Assembly: GCA_015501055.1 (NCBI GenBank)
Contig: JADNYV010000030.1
Location: forward strand, 62,001 to 126,000
Source of the DNA: Mucidula mucida
Taxonomy: Eukaryota; Basidiomycota; Agaricomycetes; Agaricales; Physalacriaceae
Direction: 5' to 3'
Length of the DNA stretch: 64,000 bases
In this document: positions 23,376-34,859 of the stretch, piece after piece
Numbering within the stretch: position 1 is the stretch's first letter
Layout of the letters: each line of letters begins with the position of its first letter
Notes under the pieces: model-generated
Told to the model about the DNA's origin: nothing
What the model saw: only the letters and a program-made list of their open reading frames with translations
Database searches by the model: none
Program-made: the position numbers and the translations under genes

Positions 23376-25928
23376 TTACGGCCCAAAAGCCGTTTTCTCC
23401 AGTGCCTGTCGTTGCTCCTCCGTAACAGAAAGCGTGCGCACATACCGTTGGCTCTGACTGTTCCTTGTCCTCCGTCCCCCCAACACCTCCATGCTCACCA
23501 TCTTTCGTTCTTCCTCGTCGTCGCCTTCCAGAATCTGTCGCATCCAGGGTAGATAGTCCACCCAGAACGCCTCCTTTCGCCAATTGTACGCGCCGACCAC
23601 CTCTATTCCGAGCTGCTCGACCACGCGAGTCGCCACATAGCGTGGCGACGAAAACGTGCGCCCAAACGTGTCAGCGCCACGCGAAACTGTTGACACGATC
23701 AACCTGTCACGATCGCGATGCCCATAAAAGTCGCGCCGTGTCAGATCGTCTCGAGGACTGAACAGAATAGCGTGTCCGACTTCATCGTCGCTTGAGGCAT
23801 TTACCTGACTCGATGCGATAGCCTGCCGCAAGTTGTCAATGCCAAGATGATAAAACGATATGATCACTCACTTCGGCGGTGTCAGTTGGTAACCGCGCCA
23901 GATGACAATCCGAGTACGACAGGAGGTCGGCGTGGAAAACCGAGTGTACACCTTTGGGGTCTAGTGAATTATTGCTGGACCGTTCCAAATCCTCCACATG
24001 CTCCCAGGGTTGATGTAAATCTCCGGTACGTCCTGGGCACCATAATTGAAGAGTGTTAATGGCGGACCGTAGTCAGGTGTTGGAGAATCTGTCGACTCCA
24101 AGTCGACCCGTGTGGGAGATTTAGGCGAGGAACCTTGGTATAGTCGTAAGATATGTTCACGGGGAACCGTGGATCCTTCTGCGGCGCATAAACTTTGTAA
24201 ATATGACGCAGCCAAATCCGGTTCACAAGGTTCAAAGAGAAGAGTCTTTTGAACGGGTAGATCATCAAGGGGTAGGAGAGATAGGTCTGGTCAATTGAAT
24301 CAGCAACGGTGTCAATTAGTCGCATGATGCAAAACAGACCGTTGCAAGTACAGATTACCGGCCGTTTGCAGTCCTTGATCAGTGTAATGACGGCAGGCCA
24401 AAAATTCGCGTCTTCTTTGAACAGAATATCAACCTCCTCCAGTAGTATCAACGATTGATTGACAGTCGAGTTGGCCGGGGTATCATCATCCTTGCGCGAT
24501 AGCCCGTGTTTCTCCCTCCCCTGAAATAGAGTAGCGAACTGAGATCCAGACGGGTCTTCCTCGCGTACATGTGCTTTCGATACGAGATGATTCTTTCCCA
24601 CCTGGCCGACCAAGTTATCCAAGTTGGTTGAATTGCGTTTCCCGATGCCCGGGTACACTTCAAAGACTTCCCAGCCCATCTCATCGGCGCAGGCATAACA
24701 GCTGCGGTTTTACCACTTCCAGAGGGCCCGGAGAGCACAATTGTATTGGAAAGCTTGTCCACCGAAAATGCCGATGTATATGGGGAAGCTGGAGAATTTG
24801 AACGGGGTATAGGAGGTGCATAATCGTCGTTATCTTGAACGCGAACCGGGTGCTCAGGTTCTTCTTCGTCATCTATGTCTCCGTCGGGAACAATCCAATC
24901 CTCCTCGTTGGATTTGATTCTCTGCTTCTTCCTGCTCCTCTTGCTAATCTCTCGAGTAATGCGGCGCTTTTTCGGGTTCTCCGAGGCAGCGGCTTTACCT
25001 TTTCCTTTCGAGGAAAGGACGCGGGTAGCAGGAGGCGGTTCGGAATGAGGAACAAGTTCTACCTGAAGCTCACGTAGCCAGTTTCTCAGAAATAGCGCGT
25101 TCTCTTCGTTGCCCAGTACTTGGTCAGCGCGAGTTGGTCGCCATTTATCCGTCCACAGTTTCTGAGAAGCAGAGGTGTCACCATGATGGAGTGCGTGGAC
25201 TAGACGTTCAATGGCAGGATGGTTCCGGTGCCCATCTGGTAGAGATGCAGCAGGAGAAGTTCTTTGTATGCGGCACGAGATAGGACAGTTTGATGAGAGG
25301 CAGAAGGCTGATAGACGCCTTGAGGACCACGAGTATGCTGCGTGTCTCTAGTTGGATATGGTGTCCATGAATGGCACGTAGCAGATAATGATGACGCAGG
25401 TGTCGGAGATCTTTGACGGGGACGTGCTTTGAAGAAAGGATGTGTTGGCGCAGAGGTGGAGGCAAATTTGGTAGCGCGGGGTTTAATGGGAGACGACTCG
25501 ATGATGACTATGGGATCCCCTCGCGAGCCTCCGGGACGAACAATGGGATTTTCCACAATAGAAGTGACTTGAATGTCGTCCTCGCTATCAATAGGAGAAG
25601 ATGGTGGTAGATTGTTGTTCTGAAATAACAACGGTTCAGGAGATGATGCTGAAGCAAGTTGGGTCATAGAACATGAGGCTCGAGAATCAGACTTACTTTC
25701 GATGTCTATAATCTCTGCATCTGCAATGAAGGCAGTATCAGCTTCTGCTGGGCCAGTCTCAGTGTCACTGAGCGCCTGTGGAGTTGTTGCCGGTTTTTTA
25801 ACAAAGTGATCGAAGAGCGTTTTCTAACAGACGTGTTGGTGAATTCATGCGCGAAATTGGAGAGAACCAACCTGCTTGGCAAACTTTGCGGAGGCCTTTG
25901 ACGAGCCTGACTTTTTTCGTTCGCCCAT
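23376..25928 (-). CDS. ELG1: ELG1/ATAD5 PCNA-unloading RFC-like subunit
   Basis: Known role: the large subunit of an RFC-like clamp complex that removes PCNA from chromatin after replication. Seen: the start at 25928 reads MGERKKSGSSKASAKFAKQ. A GT-AG intron then leads to KTLFDHFVKK, so the joined QKTLFDHF is a PCNA-interacting motif whose Gln is encoded before the intron. A Ser/Pro-rich region follows. The AAA core has Walker A LSGPSGSGKTAAV, then GWEVFEVYPGIGKRNSTNLD, NLVGQVGKNHLV, Walker B-like LILLEEVDILFKEDANFWPA and VITLIKDCKRPVICTCN. The Walker B motif reads EEVD rather than DEVD/DEAD, as in ATAD5. A C-terminal domain ends ALEKTAFGP. About 800 residues over several exons. Divergent to the DUF2470 gene, with only 120 bp between the starts. 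Confidence 0.88.
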
Positions 25929-26048
25929 TGACACGTCGAGGTGGCGAATGCTTGTCGTGGTCGTGGTTCAGAAACAAGACGCGTCGGCTGACACGTGACA
26001 TTCGCTGGCTGTTACCACGGGCAGTCCACTTTCCCTCGACATATCATC

Positions 26049-26856
26049 ATGGCCGACCCGGTCGCAGAGAATCTGCATTCCTGCGCATGTACATGTCGAA
26101 TCACCCGGATACTCTTGTCGGTTATGCCAAATACTACGGCAAGGTCACGGAACCCATCAAGAGTGCGGAAATGACGGCCATTGATACCAAGGTAAGTAGA
26201 TAGATAAGATTCGCTGGCCTACGATTTACCTTGCCTATAGAGCATGACTTTGAATTGCACAATGAAGAGCGGCGGACAAATGCAAGTCCGCGTCGACATT
26301 GATCCCCCGCTCAAGGACTATAACGATGTGAAGCCTCGGCTTCTGGAAATGAAGGCGTTATCACAAGAAGGCCTGGGAATGGTAAACATCCTCTGACGAT
26401 CCGTAGTAAAGCTTACATTTCAAAAGATTAAAGCACCTCATATCACTACCTTCCAGTTCCCCGAGTTCAGTGCTCCGATTGGCTTCATTACGGTCTATGT
26501 AGCCGCTGTCTTGTATCTGAAGTTTGCACCAGCCGAGGGCAATTCGGTCTGGTGGGTACCTGCACAGCTCGCGCATTCGTACCCGTATGTTCCCGGCGTG
26601 GTCAACTTCTTATTCTATGGCACCACTGTTACGCATATCTTGGAGAGCTTGTATACGTTTTCATTGTGTCGCAAGCACTACACTCCGTTCACCGCAACAG
26701 TACGTAAATCTAAAGACCTTGAGCTCAAATATTTGATCGTTCTTTCCACAGATGGCCTATGTTGGCAGTACCATGGTGTATGGGGTCTCCATTTGGTCTG
26801 ATTTGAGAAAACGTATCCAAACGGCACGCATTGACTCTGTCATGAAAGTTGAATAG
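26049..26856 (+). CDS. DUF2470-domain membrane protein, frameshifted near its start
   Basis: Seen: exons 26049-26191, 26241-26381, 26427-26699 and 26752-26856, all with GT-AG introns. The DUF2470 part reads MYMSNHPDTLVGYAKYYGKV, TEPIKSAEMTAIDTK, then TLNCTMKSGGQMQVRVDIDP and YNDVKPRLLEMKALSQEGLG. The second half has hydrophobic helices (GFITVYVAAVLYLKF, VVNFLFYGTTVTHILESLY) and ends in a basic tail RKRIQTARIDSVMKVE. Known: DUF2470 is a heme-related fold in plant and bacterial proteins; the fungal membrane version has no settled function. Odd: the ATG at 26049 gives MADPVAE, then the frame shifts at the AA at 26070-26071 before SAFLRMYMSN. One extra A would restore one frame (MADPVAEKSAFLRMYMSN). 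The alternative start is the Met at 26087. Confidence 0.82.
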
Positions 26857-26923
26857 TGAATATAATTACTTATACCGTCGGAGGATCGGTCCGATCGAGT
26901 GTCAACTTTTTTGACCTTCTGCC

Positions 26924-29267
26924 ATGTCGACAACTGCATTCGCAGGTTCATGGAATTCGTTACCCACCGACTTGACGCCATGGATGTAAGCCAAAAGCTA
27001 TCACAACATCAACAAATCATTCAGATATACCGTACAGATTGGATACCATCCAGTCAATGGGATACCAGCAAATGACACCAGTCCAGGCATCAACCATACC
27101 CTTGTTCATGAAGCACAAGGACGTCGTAGTTGAGGCCGTCACCGGTTCCGGAAAAACGCTGGCTTTTGTCATCCCCGTCCTGGAAAAGCTCATCCGTCGG
27201 GAGCGCAAGCTACACCGAAACGATATCGGTGCACTCATCATCAGTCCTACGCGGTGCGTCTGCTTTGGCTCGATATTTATGATTGGTTGATTTTTCTAGT
27301 GAATTAGCAACACAGATACATTCTGTCTTCAACACCTTTCTTAAATGCCAACCCGACGCCGCCGGTCACGATCCATTACCGGAGCCTTTGCTGCTTGTCT
27401 CTTCGGCTGATTCGTCCCCTGCGCAGGACATACAACGTTTCATTGAATCGGGGGCTGATATAGTCGTGGGCACGCCGGGACGCATTGAAGAGTTTCTGTT
27501 GGGGAAAGGACGCACTCAGGTCAATGTAAAGGAATTGGAAGTACTTGTCCTTGACGAAGCAGACCGGTAAGTGTCAATAACTCTTGGTGCAATACCTGAT
27601 ATTAAAACTCTCAGCCTGCTGGATCTTGGGTTTCAAGCCGCGCTCAGCAAATCATCACCCACTTACCGAAACAACGTCGGACTGGATTATTTAGTGCAAC
27701 AATGACCGATGCCGATGCGCTATCGGAGCTGGTTCGCGCTGGTCTGAGAAATCCGGCGCGTATCGTCGTCAAAGTGCAAGCTAAAAAGACTGCCGCTAAT
27801 GGCAAAACCACTTTGGTTGAGGAGCGTCGAACACCAGCAAAGTACGTGCCTCGGTTGATGTTAGTTCATTCCGTTGATATAATGCTCAGCCTGTCCAACT
27901 TCTATGTGATATGCAAGGCCTCTGAAAAAGTTGTGCAGCTCACGCGAATCGTTAAGCACGAAGTTGCCGCGCACCAATCATCGCAGTTCATTATCTATTT
28001 CGCGACCGGTGCGTGTGTAGATTACTTCTACAAGGCAAGAGGACATGTCGGAGTTTGATAAGGTTCTAACAATCTAATAACTTGAATAGGTCCTCGCTGA
28101 GCTTCTCCCTACCGATTTCACTCTCAATTCACTGCACGGACATCTCACTCCCGCCGCTCGAACAAAAACTCTAACGGCCTTCTCATCCGCGATAGCCACA
28201 CCAACGTCACCATCCATACTACTGGCCACCGATGTAGCTGCGCGAGGTCTTGACCTTCCTCACGTCGATGTCGTGATACAGTTCGATCCACCGACTGATC
28301 CAAAGGCGTTTTCACATCGTTGTGGGAGAACAGCGCGCGCGGGGCGCAGCGGTCGTGCTTGGGTTATTCTTGTTGGAAGAGAAGTGGGCTATGTTGGTTA
28401 GTAAATTTGTTCTGATACGTCAGACAGCTCATAAAACTTTTGGATAGACCTTTTGAGTATCCGCAAGATTCCCCTCCGGAAACAGCCGTATATAACGTTG
28501 AATGAGAAGACATCAGACGTCGATGAAGATGACGAAGAGCGTCCGGACGATGAAGAAGTACAAAAGTACCTACAACAGATTCGCAACATGGTCATTACAG
28601 ATCGAACATTATATGACCAGGTGCGGTGTTCCTCTTCCATAAGGTATACGCTTACCGTAAAGGTCAGGCTGCTAAAGCTTTTGTGTCCTTTGTTCGTGCA
28701 TACACGAAACATGAAGCGTCGTATATATTCAGAATCAAAGCCCTCGACCTCGTCGGTGTAGCAAAGAGTTACGGTCTCCTTCGCCTTCCCAAAATGCCGG
28801 AACTGAAAGACGCAGACCGCTCTACGTGGCAGGACGCCTCCGTCAACGTAAGCCCTTCTGTCGCAGATAACGACTTGGACTCAAATACCTTGATGTAGTG
28901 GGACACATATGCGTACCAAGATGCTGCCCAGGAAGCAAAGCGGCTGAAAGAGAGTGCGTCAACGGCAGACAAGGCAGCGGAACAGAAGAAGCTGTGGGAA
29001 CAGAGGAAACAGAAGAAAAAATTCAACTTATCGTGGAGTGACAAGGTGGTGAAGAGTGAGGAACGGGATTTGCGCAAGGAAAAGCGGCTTAAGAAGAAGA
29101 CTTGGGAGAAGGAACAGAATAAGAAGCGGGAACACGATGAGGTGGACGAAGATGGGGAGGGTGGAGACGATTGGGATGACCTGGCAAAAGAGGAACGCAT
29201 GGCGAAAAAGGTGAGGCGGGGGGAAGTCAGTCAAAAGGAGTTTGATATGGAGTTCGATGATACATAG
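26924..29267 (+). CDS. SPB4: DEAD-box RNA helicase SPB4 (DDX55)
   Basis: Known role: an ATP-dependent helicase in nucleolar 60S ribosome assembly. Seen: the start [20 protein letters not shown] is followed by the Q motif [12 protein letters not shown], motif [11 protein letters not shown], Ia SPTRELATQ, Ib TPGR, II DEADR, III SAT, then IV-VI including [20 protein letters not shown] and [10 protein letters not shown]. The C-terminus has the SPB4 block [20 protein letters not shown] and [11 protein letters not shown]. It ends in a Lys/Glu-rich coiled coil. Exons: 26924-26985, 27038-27253, 27300-27566, 27615-27841, 27890-28034, 28090-28396, 28448-28620, 28668-28847, 28899-29267. Odd: the intron after FYK (28035) needs a GC donor (AAG|GCAAGA). 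At 27649-27651 one base is missing, because [11 protein letters not shown] and [19 protein letters not shown] lie in different frames. One extra A would restore it. Confidence 0.93.
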
Positions 29268-29370
29268 TTCAGCATTGATGATTGTACATTTCAAAATATT
29301 CCGCTACTCTTTAACAAGAAAAGGGAAGCTGTCCACTTCCAAATTCCAGCTGCGTCGGTGGACGTACTTG

Positions 29371-32300
29371 TCATTCACCCACACGAGTACTCTCCGGTGG
29401 GCCTAGATAACTAGTCTTCAGACCGCCCATGTCCACCACGATCTTCTCCAGTAAGATGCCGGGCTTACCCGCCGAATACCTCAGGACGTGATCTCCTGCG
29501 CCCACGTCAGTGTATGTCACTGTCCTCACCCACACAAGATCCATAACGGCTGTAGTCCAACCCGTCGGTAAATCTCCTACAGTCGCGGGCTCTGGTACCA
29601 ATCGAGTAGTAGTAACGTTCCCGTTGTCCAGTGAGATCCCATATGACATGGGGACCTCTGAATCATAATCGAGCGTCGTCGTGAAATAAAGTGTCACGAC
29701 AATTGAAGCCGGAGATGTAACTTGATGGAACGCATATTCCAGGTATTCCCCCTCGACAGTAGACTGGGCAGGGGCTGTGTTTGGAACGATACCCACGGCG
29801 CCAGAGGAAGTTCGTGATCCTAAAGCGGGAAACACGCCATAGGTCGTTCCATCCGAAGACGAAGATGTAAAATGAGCAGCTTCCATCGAAACATACCCGG
29901 CTGATTCCATGAAGCCCGCAAAATCAGAGCGCACGGAAGGTTTGAGAATCGGAACATGGACCTGCTCGTAATCCCCGATCGTCGAATTGACGTGAACAAG
30001 GACAGTCTCGTTGAAGCCCTCCGGAACGGCATCCCATTGCACGCCAAGTGCGATCCTCGCGTCCCACGCGTCCTCGACGAGCTTGCCTTGAGACGGCTCA
30101 AGGGTGATCCACGGCACAGCAGCCTCCACAGACCACTCCAGCTCCGGCGTCCCTCTTCCCCACACTTCAAAGTATCTGTCCCCGCTATATGGATCCATGA
30201 CAGGCAGCGTCACGCCCGGTACCAATTCACCTCTCAAAGGCATACCCAGATCCGAACCCTCATTCCACATACCCGGTCGCACGCCCTTGCTGCCCTCGAC
30301 CATTACACCCATCTGGCCAACCGCTGGACTGGCGTTCTGTCGTCGCTGAACGTACGATATGCCTGTGAGGATATCCCTTACAGGTGTCTGGAAAGTGCCA
30401 CTCGTGAACCCGTAGTGCGGCTGTCGCATAATCTGATCCCATTTACCATCCAAGAGACTATGGTATTCCCCTTGGAGATCGAAATCAGCGTCGAAGAGAT
30501 CTAGCGCGAGCTGCGCCTGGTCGTTGGCGGAATTGCGACGCTGCTCTGCGTATAAGGCATTACGAGCCACGGCGTATTTACCGGATATGAATATTTGAGA
30601 AGCTTTGATCGGATGTAGGACGAGCTGGAAGAAAGTAGGCTTGTCAGCCTCCGCAACCTGGTTGAACAGTGTTATGGCGTCGTTAAGGAGCTCTGTCCAA
30701 TTGCCTTCAACCCATTCTGCCTCGTGGTAGTTGAGAAGAGAGAACGTCGTGGGTTCGACGTGTTCGTGGCGGCGTAAACCTACGAGGCGCGAGTGCCGAA
30801 GGAGTAGGTCAGCGACGGCAATGGCATGCTCTTCTGGGAACTCCCGAGCAGCGTAAAGTTCGAGATAACGAGGAAGGGTGTCGGCAGCGACAATGGAAGA
30901 ATTCCACGCCATAGCCATAATCATGCTCAAAGGCGTCTCCATAGGCTTTATATCCGCAACGTTTATGATCCATATGCGATCTGCGCCCATGTCTTTCGCA
31001 GCTGCAAGCTGTTGCTGGACCTTCCCCAGCGAATTGGTGTTGATCCATTTGTACGATCGTGGAGGACCCACAAATTCCAGATGATAGTATACCTAATTTA
31101 ATCGTAAATTTAAATGATAGACCCAGAAAAGGTAGATACATACCCCCGTCCCACCAGCTCTTTGTCTCTCCGCCTCGGTAGGCAGCCGCCTTAGATTTCC
31201 AAAGTTGTCATCGGAGAATAACAAAGTCACATCGTCAGAGACCTCGAGGCCTGCTTCATACAGTGCCTGTACCTCCTTGTACAACGCCCACACCTGGTTG
31301 ACGCCAGTCTCGTTCCCATACACATCCGCAACGATGCTTCTTTGCGTGGCGATTACATCCGTAAGAATTGCCATTGGGTCATCTCCTGCCAAAGGGACGT
31401 CCGTATCACCCCGCATTCCGATGGTGAGATAGCTTTCCCTTCCTACGGCGCGTTCTGCTCCTTGGACGAAGAACTGCGTGATGTTCTCCTTGTTCTCAGT
31501 CCAATCCCATGAGCCATTGCCAGACGTAAGCCATTCATTGGTAGCACGCTCCATGGGCTCGTGATGAGACGTCGAGACAACGATGCCGTATTCATCAGCA
31601 GTGAATGCGTTTAGCGGGTCGTCGGTGAAGAATGAATTCCCAGGCTCGGGAAAAGCTGGCCACCTGCAAAGACGTATGTAAGCCGTAAATTCGGGATCGA
31701 AAAGGCGCTATGCATACATGGCTGGCCATAGGTAATTGGCCTTCATCCTCAAAAGTAACTCAAAGACGTGTCTGGACAGTCATATTAGTAAGAGTAACAT
31801 TGAGTTGGAGCGGAACCGAACTTGTAAAACTCGACATTGTAGACAGGCCCAAATTTCTCCAGGACGAAGGACGTCAGCGCGGGGGCCTCATCGTTGATGA
31901 AAAGGCCTCTGTACTTTACAGAAGGTGGTCCTTGAACGGTAGTCAAATTGTTTGCGTAGATCTCAGAGTGACTCTTTGGCTTGACGTCTGCCCACCAATA
32001 CCAACTACAGGAAAGCGTATTAGGATGATAACTTTGAAGTGGAAGACAAAAACCGTACGGAGATACGCCAATTTGTTCAGATAGCGTATAGGCGCCGTAT
32101 ACGGTGCCTCTCTTGTCACTCCCAGCAATAACAAACGCAGTGCCGACTCCTTCGAAAGGCTGCGCAACAAGCGAGGTCGTGAATGTTTCCCATTGCCCGT
32201 CTACTTTTGAGGTATCAAGTACGCCGCTATCGACAAGTTGCTGGGTGAGAGGGGACCTATTCAAGCTACCCACAAAGATGACCACGGATGAATCGATATC

Positions 32301-32528
32301 TGACGCGTCGGTGGCGTTGATTACCTGTGAGCGTACTCCAGAAACGCGCTCAAAGTCCTGGGCAAGATTCTCGGCGGCAACGTGAACACCTGGCCAGTCA
32401 TTTGCGTCGACGACGATGGGGAGAGAAACGAGACTCAAGCCGGCGTCAAAGTTGACAATGGCTGGATCGCCTAGGCCGAAGGCAGAGCGTGATAGATACG
32501 CCAGAATGCCAGCTAGGGCAATGTACAT
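29371..32528 (-). CDS. Secreted glycoside hydrolase family 115 alpha-glucuronidase
   Basis: Known role: GH115 enzymes remove (4-O-methyl)-glucuronic acid from xylan side chains and are common in wood- and litter-decay fungi. Seen: signal peptide MYIALAGILAYLSRSAFG, then IVVDANDWPGVHVAAENLAQ, FVIAGSDKRGTVYGAYTLSE, VKYRGLFINDEAPALTSFV, YLTIGMRGDTDVPLAGDD, LLFSDDNFGNLRRLPT, then YHLEFVGPPRSYKWINTNSL, ADRIWIINVADIKPMETPLS and EYHSLLDGKWDQIMRQPHYG. The C-terminal half is beta-rich (SYGISLDNGN, WVRTVTYTDVGAGDHVLRY) as in the family. Total length is near 970 residues, a normal GH115 size. The start at 32528 opens a signal peptide; a longer frame upstream adds arginine-rich sequence and is less likely. 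Its upstream region contains a segment duplicated at 36.1 kb. Confidence 0.92.
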
Positions 32529-32615
32529 GGTATTCGTTGTGAAAAGAATGTTGTTCCTGCGTCTTTTAAACAAGACTTATGTGTACCGGTCCGCAGAGGC
32601 ATCATGGGATGTGGT

Positions 32616-32780
32616 CAAGGAAAGAGATGAGCGCATCACGCGTTCCTTCGATTACCGCGAACCTTGTACTTGACAAGTCATGTGCTACTTATACGCCTAG
32701 AGCATCGTAAGAAGTGGCAAAACTTTGTGGCACGGTTCTAATCAGTATACGATTCGTCTCTTTGGAATGCTGCAGATGAT
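32616..32780. repeat. Duplicated upstream segment, copy 1
   Basis: About 165 bp in the GH115 upstream region match 36094-36250 in the same orientation, by eye over 80% identical. Shared landmarks are GCGTTCCTTCGATTACCGCG, ACTTGACA/GCTTGACA and CAGAGCATCGT / TAGAGCATCGT. In copy 2 this sequence covers the start and upstream region of a decayed gene. Inference: a local duplication or recombination placed it upstream of GH115. Confidence 0.7.
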
Positions 32781-33040
32781 CTATGAATACCCGTCGTCGT
32801 GTTTCTTACGTGCCACTTCAGTGTTCGCGTATATTTCGCTCTAGGCCGCGTCAATTGATTGTCTTCACTCTTCACATTGCTGCTACAGATCACATTCTGT
32901 CTGAGTTGTAAACCAAATAAGTAGCTAGGTAATTTGAACACGGGAAAAATCTCTCCAGGGCGCGCTGATTTGGAGCCCTACCACGTCTACGTGAGCCAAC
33001 TGAGATAGATGATTCGATGAATGTACTTAGTACTTTTGGG

Positions 33041-33548
33041 CTACTTTGAGTTTTCGGCAGTGAAGAGTGTTGCCACCTCAAACGTGCCCTCACTGATGGC
33101 TTTGGCAGCCTTCGTCCCATACTCCAACATCTCCATTTCCATAGCATCGACGTTGCACTGAATATACCCGGCATTGTGAAGGCGCCTGAGAGCCTCACGG
33201 AGCCAGACGCGGCAAGTAACTTGGGTTCTCTAGCTTTGTCGACGTTAGAACTTCGTTGATGGGGATCCGCCGTAGCAAAGCATCGAAATCATTGAGCGTG
33301 CCGAATGGCACCTAGCCAATGACGGCGGCGGTAGCAATAGACACCGACGTGTGGAGTGAGTAGGAAAGTGATTCGTATGACCATCCTGAAGCGTCTTGAA
33401 TGGCATGGAACTTAGTTCCACAGAGCGAATTTTGGTTCTGGACGAAGAGCATCCAGTGGAAACGAGGCGGATTATCGCCCATGTAACGCAGTGCAATGAC
33501 AATATCTGGGAAGACGGGGATGGGGGCAAGAGTGGTTTTCTTGGCCAT
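33041..33548 (-). pseudogene. Decayed gene of a small basidiomycete family, copy A
   Basis: Seen: from the ATG at 33548, MAKKTTLAPIPVFPDIVIAL then PPRFHWMLFVQNQ, GTKFHAIQDASGWSYESLSY and SIATAAVIG. An in-frame TAG then interrupts, followed by VPFGTLNDFDALLRRIPINE. A C-terminal block, TCRVWLREALRRLHNAGYIQ then MEMEMLEYGTKAAKAI, continues in a different phase that I could not join by a normal intron, to a stop at 33041-33043. The HW...GTKFHA...W.YE layout and the C..W..A...L C-terminus resemble a family common in Agaricomycetes of unknown function. A stop plus a phase problem make it a likely pseudogene; assembly errors could explain part of it. Confidence 0.55.
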
Positions 33549-33768
33549 TATGAGAGGATGCCGATCGAGATGGAATGGTCAGTTCCGAAATGTTCGAATG
33601 AAGGTTGGACCAAATAGGACCTGTTTATACATATCAAGAGTAGTTCTTTTAGCGCCTAAGAATTCTTTGCGGAAGGCAAGGAAGTCGAGTAATGACTGCG
33701 TAGAAAAATCAATCAGTGGCACTCATGTCCAAAGTCTAGATTCTAACTATTCGACATACGTTGCGCTA

Positions 33769-34497
33769 CTATCCGTACCGGTGGTCCGGTCACCCAGAAG
33801 CGGTTAAAGTGAGGATAAGTCCCAGAATACAGCATTTCCGGCCTCGATGATTTAGGAATCTAAGTCAGATACCTTTTTTACATTTCTGAGCGAAGCAGTG
33901 AGAAAATAGACGGATGGGAGGTATATGAAAACCGCGACGCGAGCATCAAAACTCACTGATCAGATCAGTGTTTGGGGTATTTCAGGCGCTAGAGGTTCCC
34001 AGAAAATCTGGGAAAGCTGTAGTACATAGATCCATGCTCAATACACTGAATGGTTATCATTCTTCAACAGAGAAAACACAGACGAAGCTATCGATGCCTC
34101 CCGACTGTCAGAGCGTGACTATTCACCAAGTCAAGCGTCACGCTTTACATCACGCTTCGACGACTCATTTCGAGGTACAGTATAAAGCTTCGTCACTCCT
34201 CTAAGTTGATAGAGGTCAGGCTAGACTACTACATACATGGTATATTTATGTACTACAGCTTTCCCAGATTTTCTGGGAACCTCTAGCGCCTGAAATACCC
34301 CAAACACTGATCTGATCAGTGAGTTTTGATGCTCGCGTCGCGGTTTTCATATACCTCCCATCCGTCTATTTTCTCACTGCTTCGCTCAGAGATGTAAAAA
34401 AGGTATCTGATTTAGATTCTTAAATCATCGAGGCCGGGAAATGCTGTATTCTGGGACTTATCCCCTAGGTGATTATCCGGACCACCGGTACGGATAG
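33769..34497. mobile_element. 729-bp fold-back (long inverted-repeat) element
   Basis: Seen: the left arm (33769-34028) and right arm (34247-34497) are near-perfect inverted copies of about 250 bp each. Only scattered substitutions, small indels and one variable patch near the tips separate them. The tips read CTATCCGTACCGGTGGTCCG on the left and its reverse complement on the right. Both tips are flanked by TA (33767-33768 and 34498-34499), which fits a TA target-site duplication. The 218-bp centre has no convincing coding sequence. Each arm also contains the short palindrome ACTGATCAGATCAGT. Inference: a non-autonomous Tc1/mariner-like or MITE-type element, mobilised by a transposase encoded elsewhere. 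Confidence 0.85.
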
Positions 34498-34859
34498 TAA
34501 TTTGAAATGGGCGCCATCTTTTCAAGAGCGCTTGAGGCTCTAGTGCCAATCTTTTTACAAAAAACAGACACTCGTAGTACCTTTCTTGCAAGGACGAACA
34601 CATAGGAGTCTACAAGAACACGAATCGCGTCGGTAGTCTTTCGAGTATGCCAGTCAAAAGAAAAGCTCATCCAAACAGGATGCGACCAGCTCAGAGTCGC
34701 CATGATCACAGGAGCAAAGGATTGCCCGCGCGGCGTGGGCTAACCTGGCGGGGGCGGCTCTAGTATTTGCAGACGCACCGCCAATTTGTACATATTTGGT
34801 CTGAATCGACGTAAAGTACACTTCCCACCAAGCTCGCTGCAAAGTGGCATTGTCTTCAC

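Noticed and set aside
33968..34204. 78-codon frame inside the fold-back element
   Set aside because: It is built partly from an inverted-repeat arm and shows no transposase motif.
34506..34602. Plus-strand peptide starting MGAIFSRALEAL, reminiscent of a myristoylated ARF N-terminus
   Set aside because: It stops after about 31 codons, and no GTP-binding motif follows in any frame or by a plausible intron.
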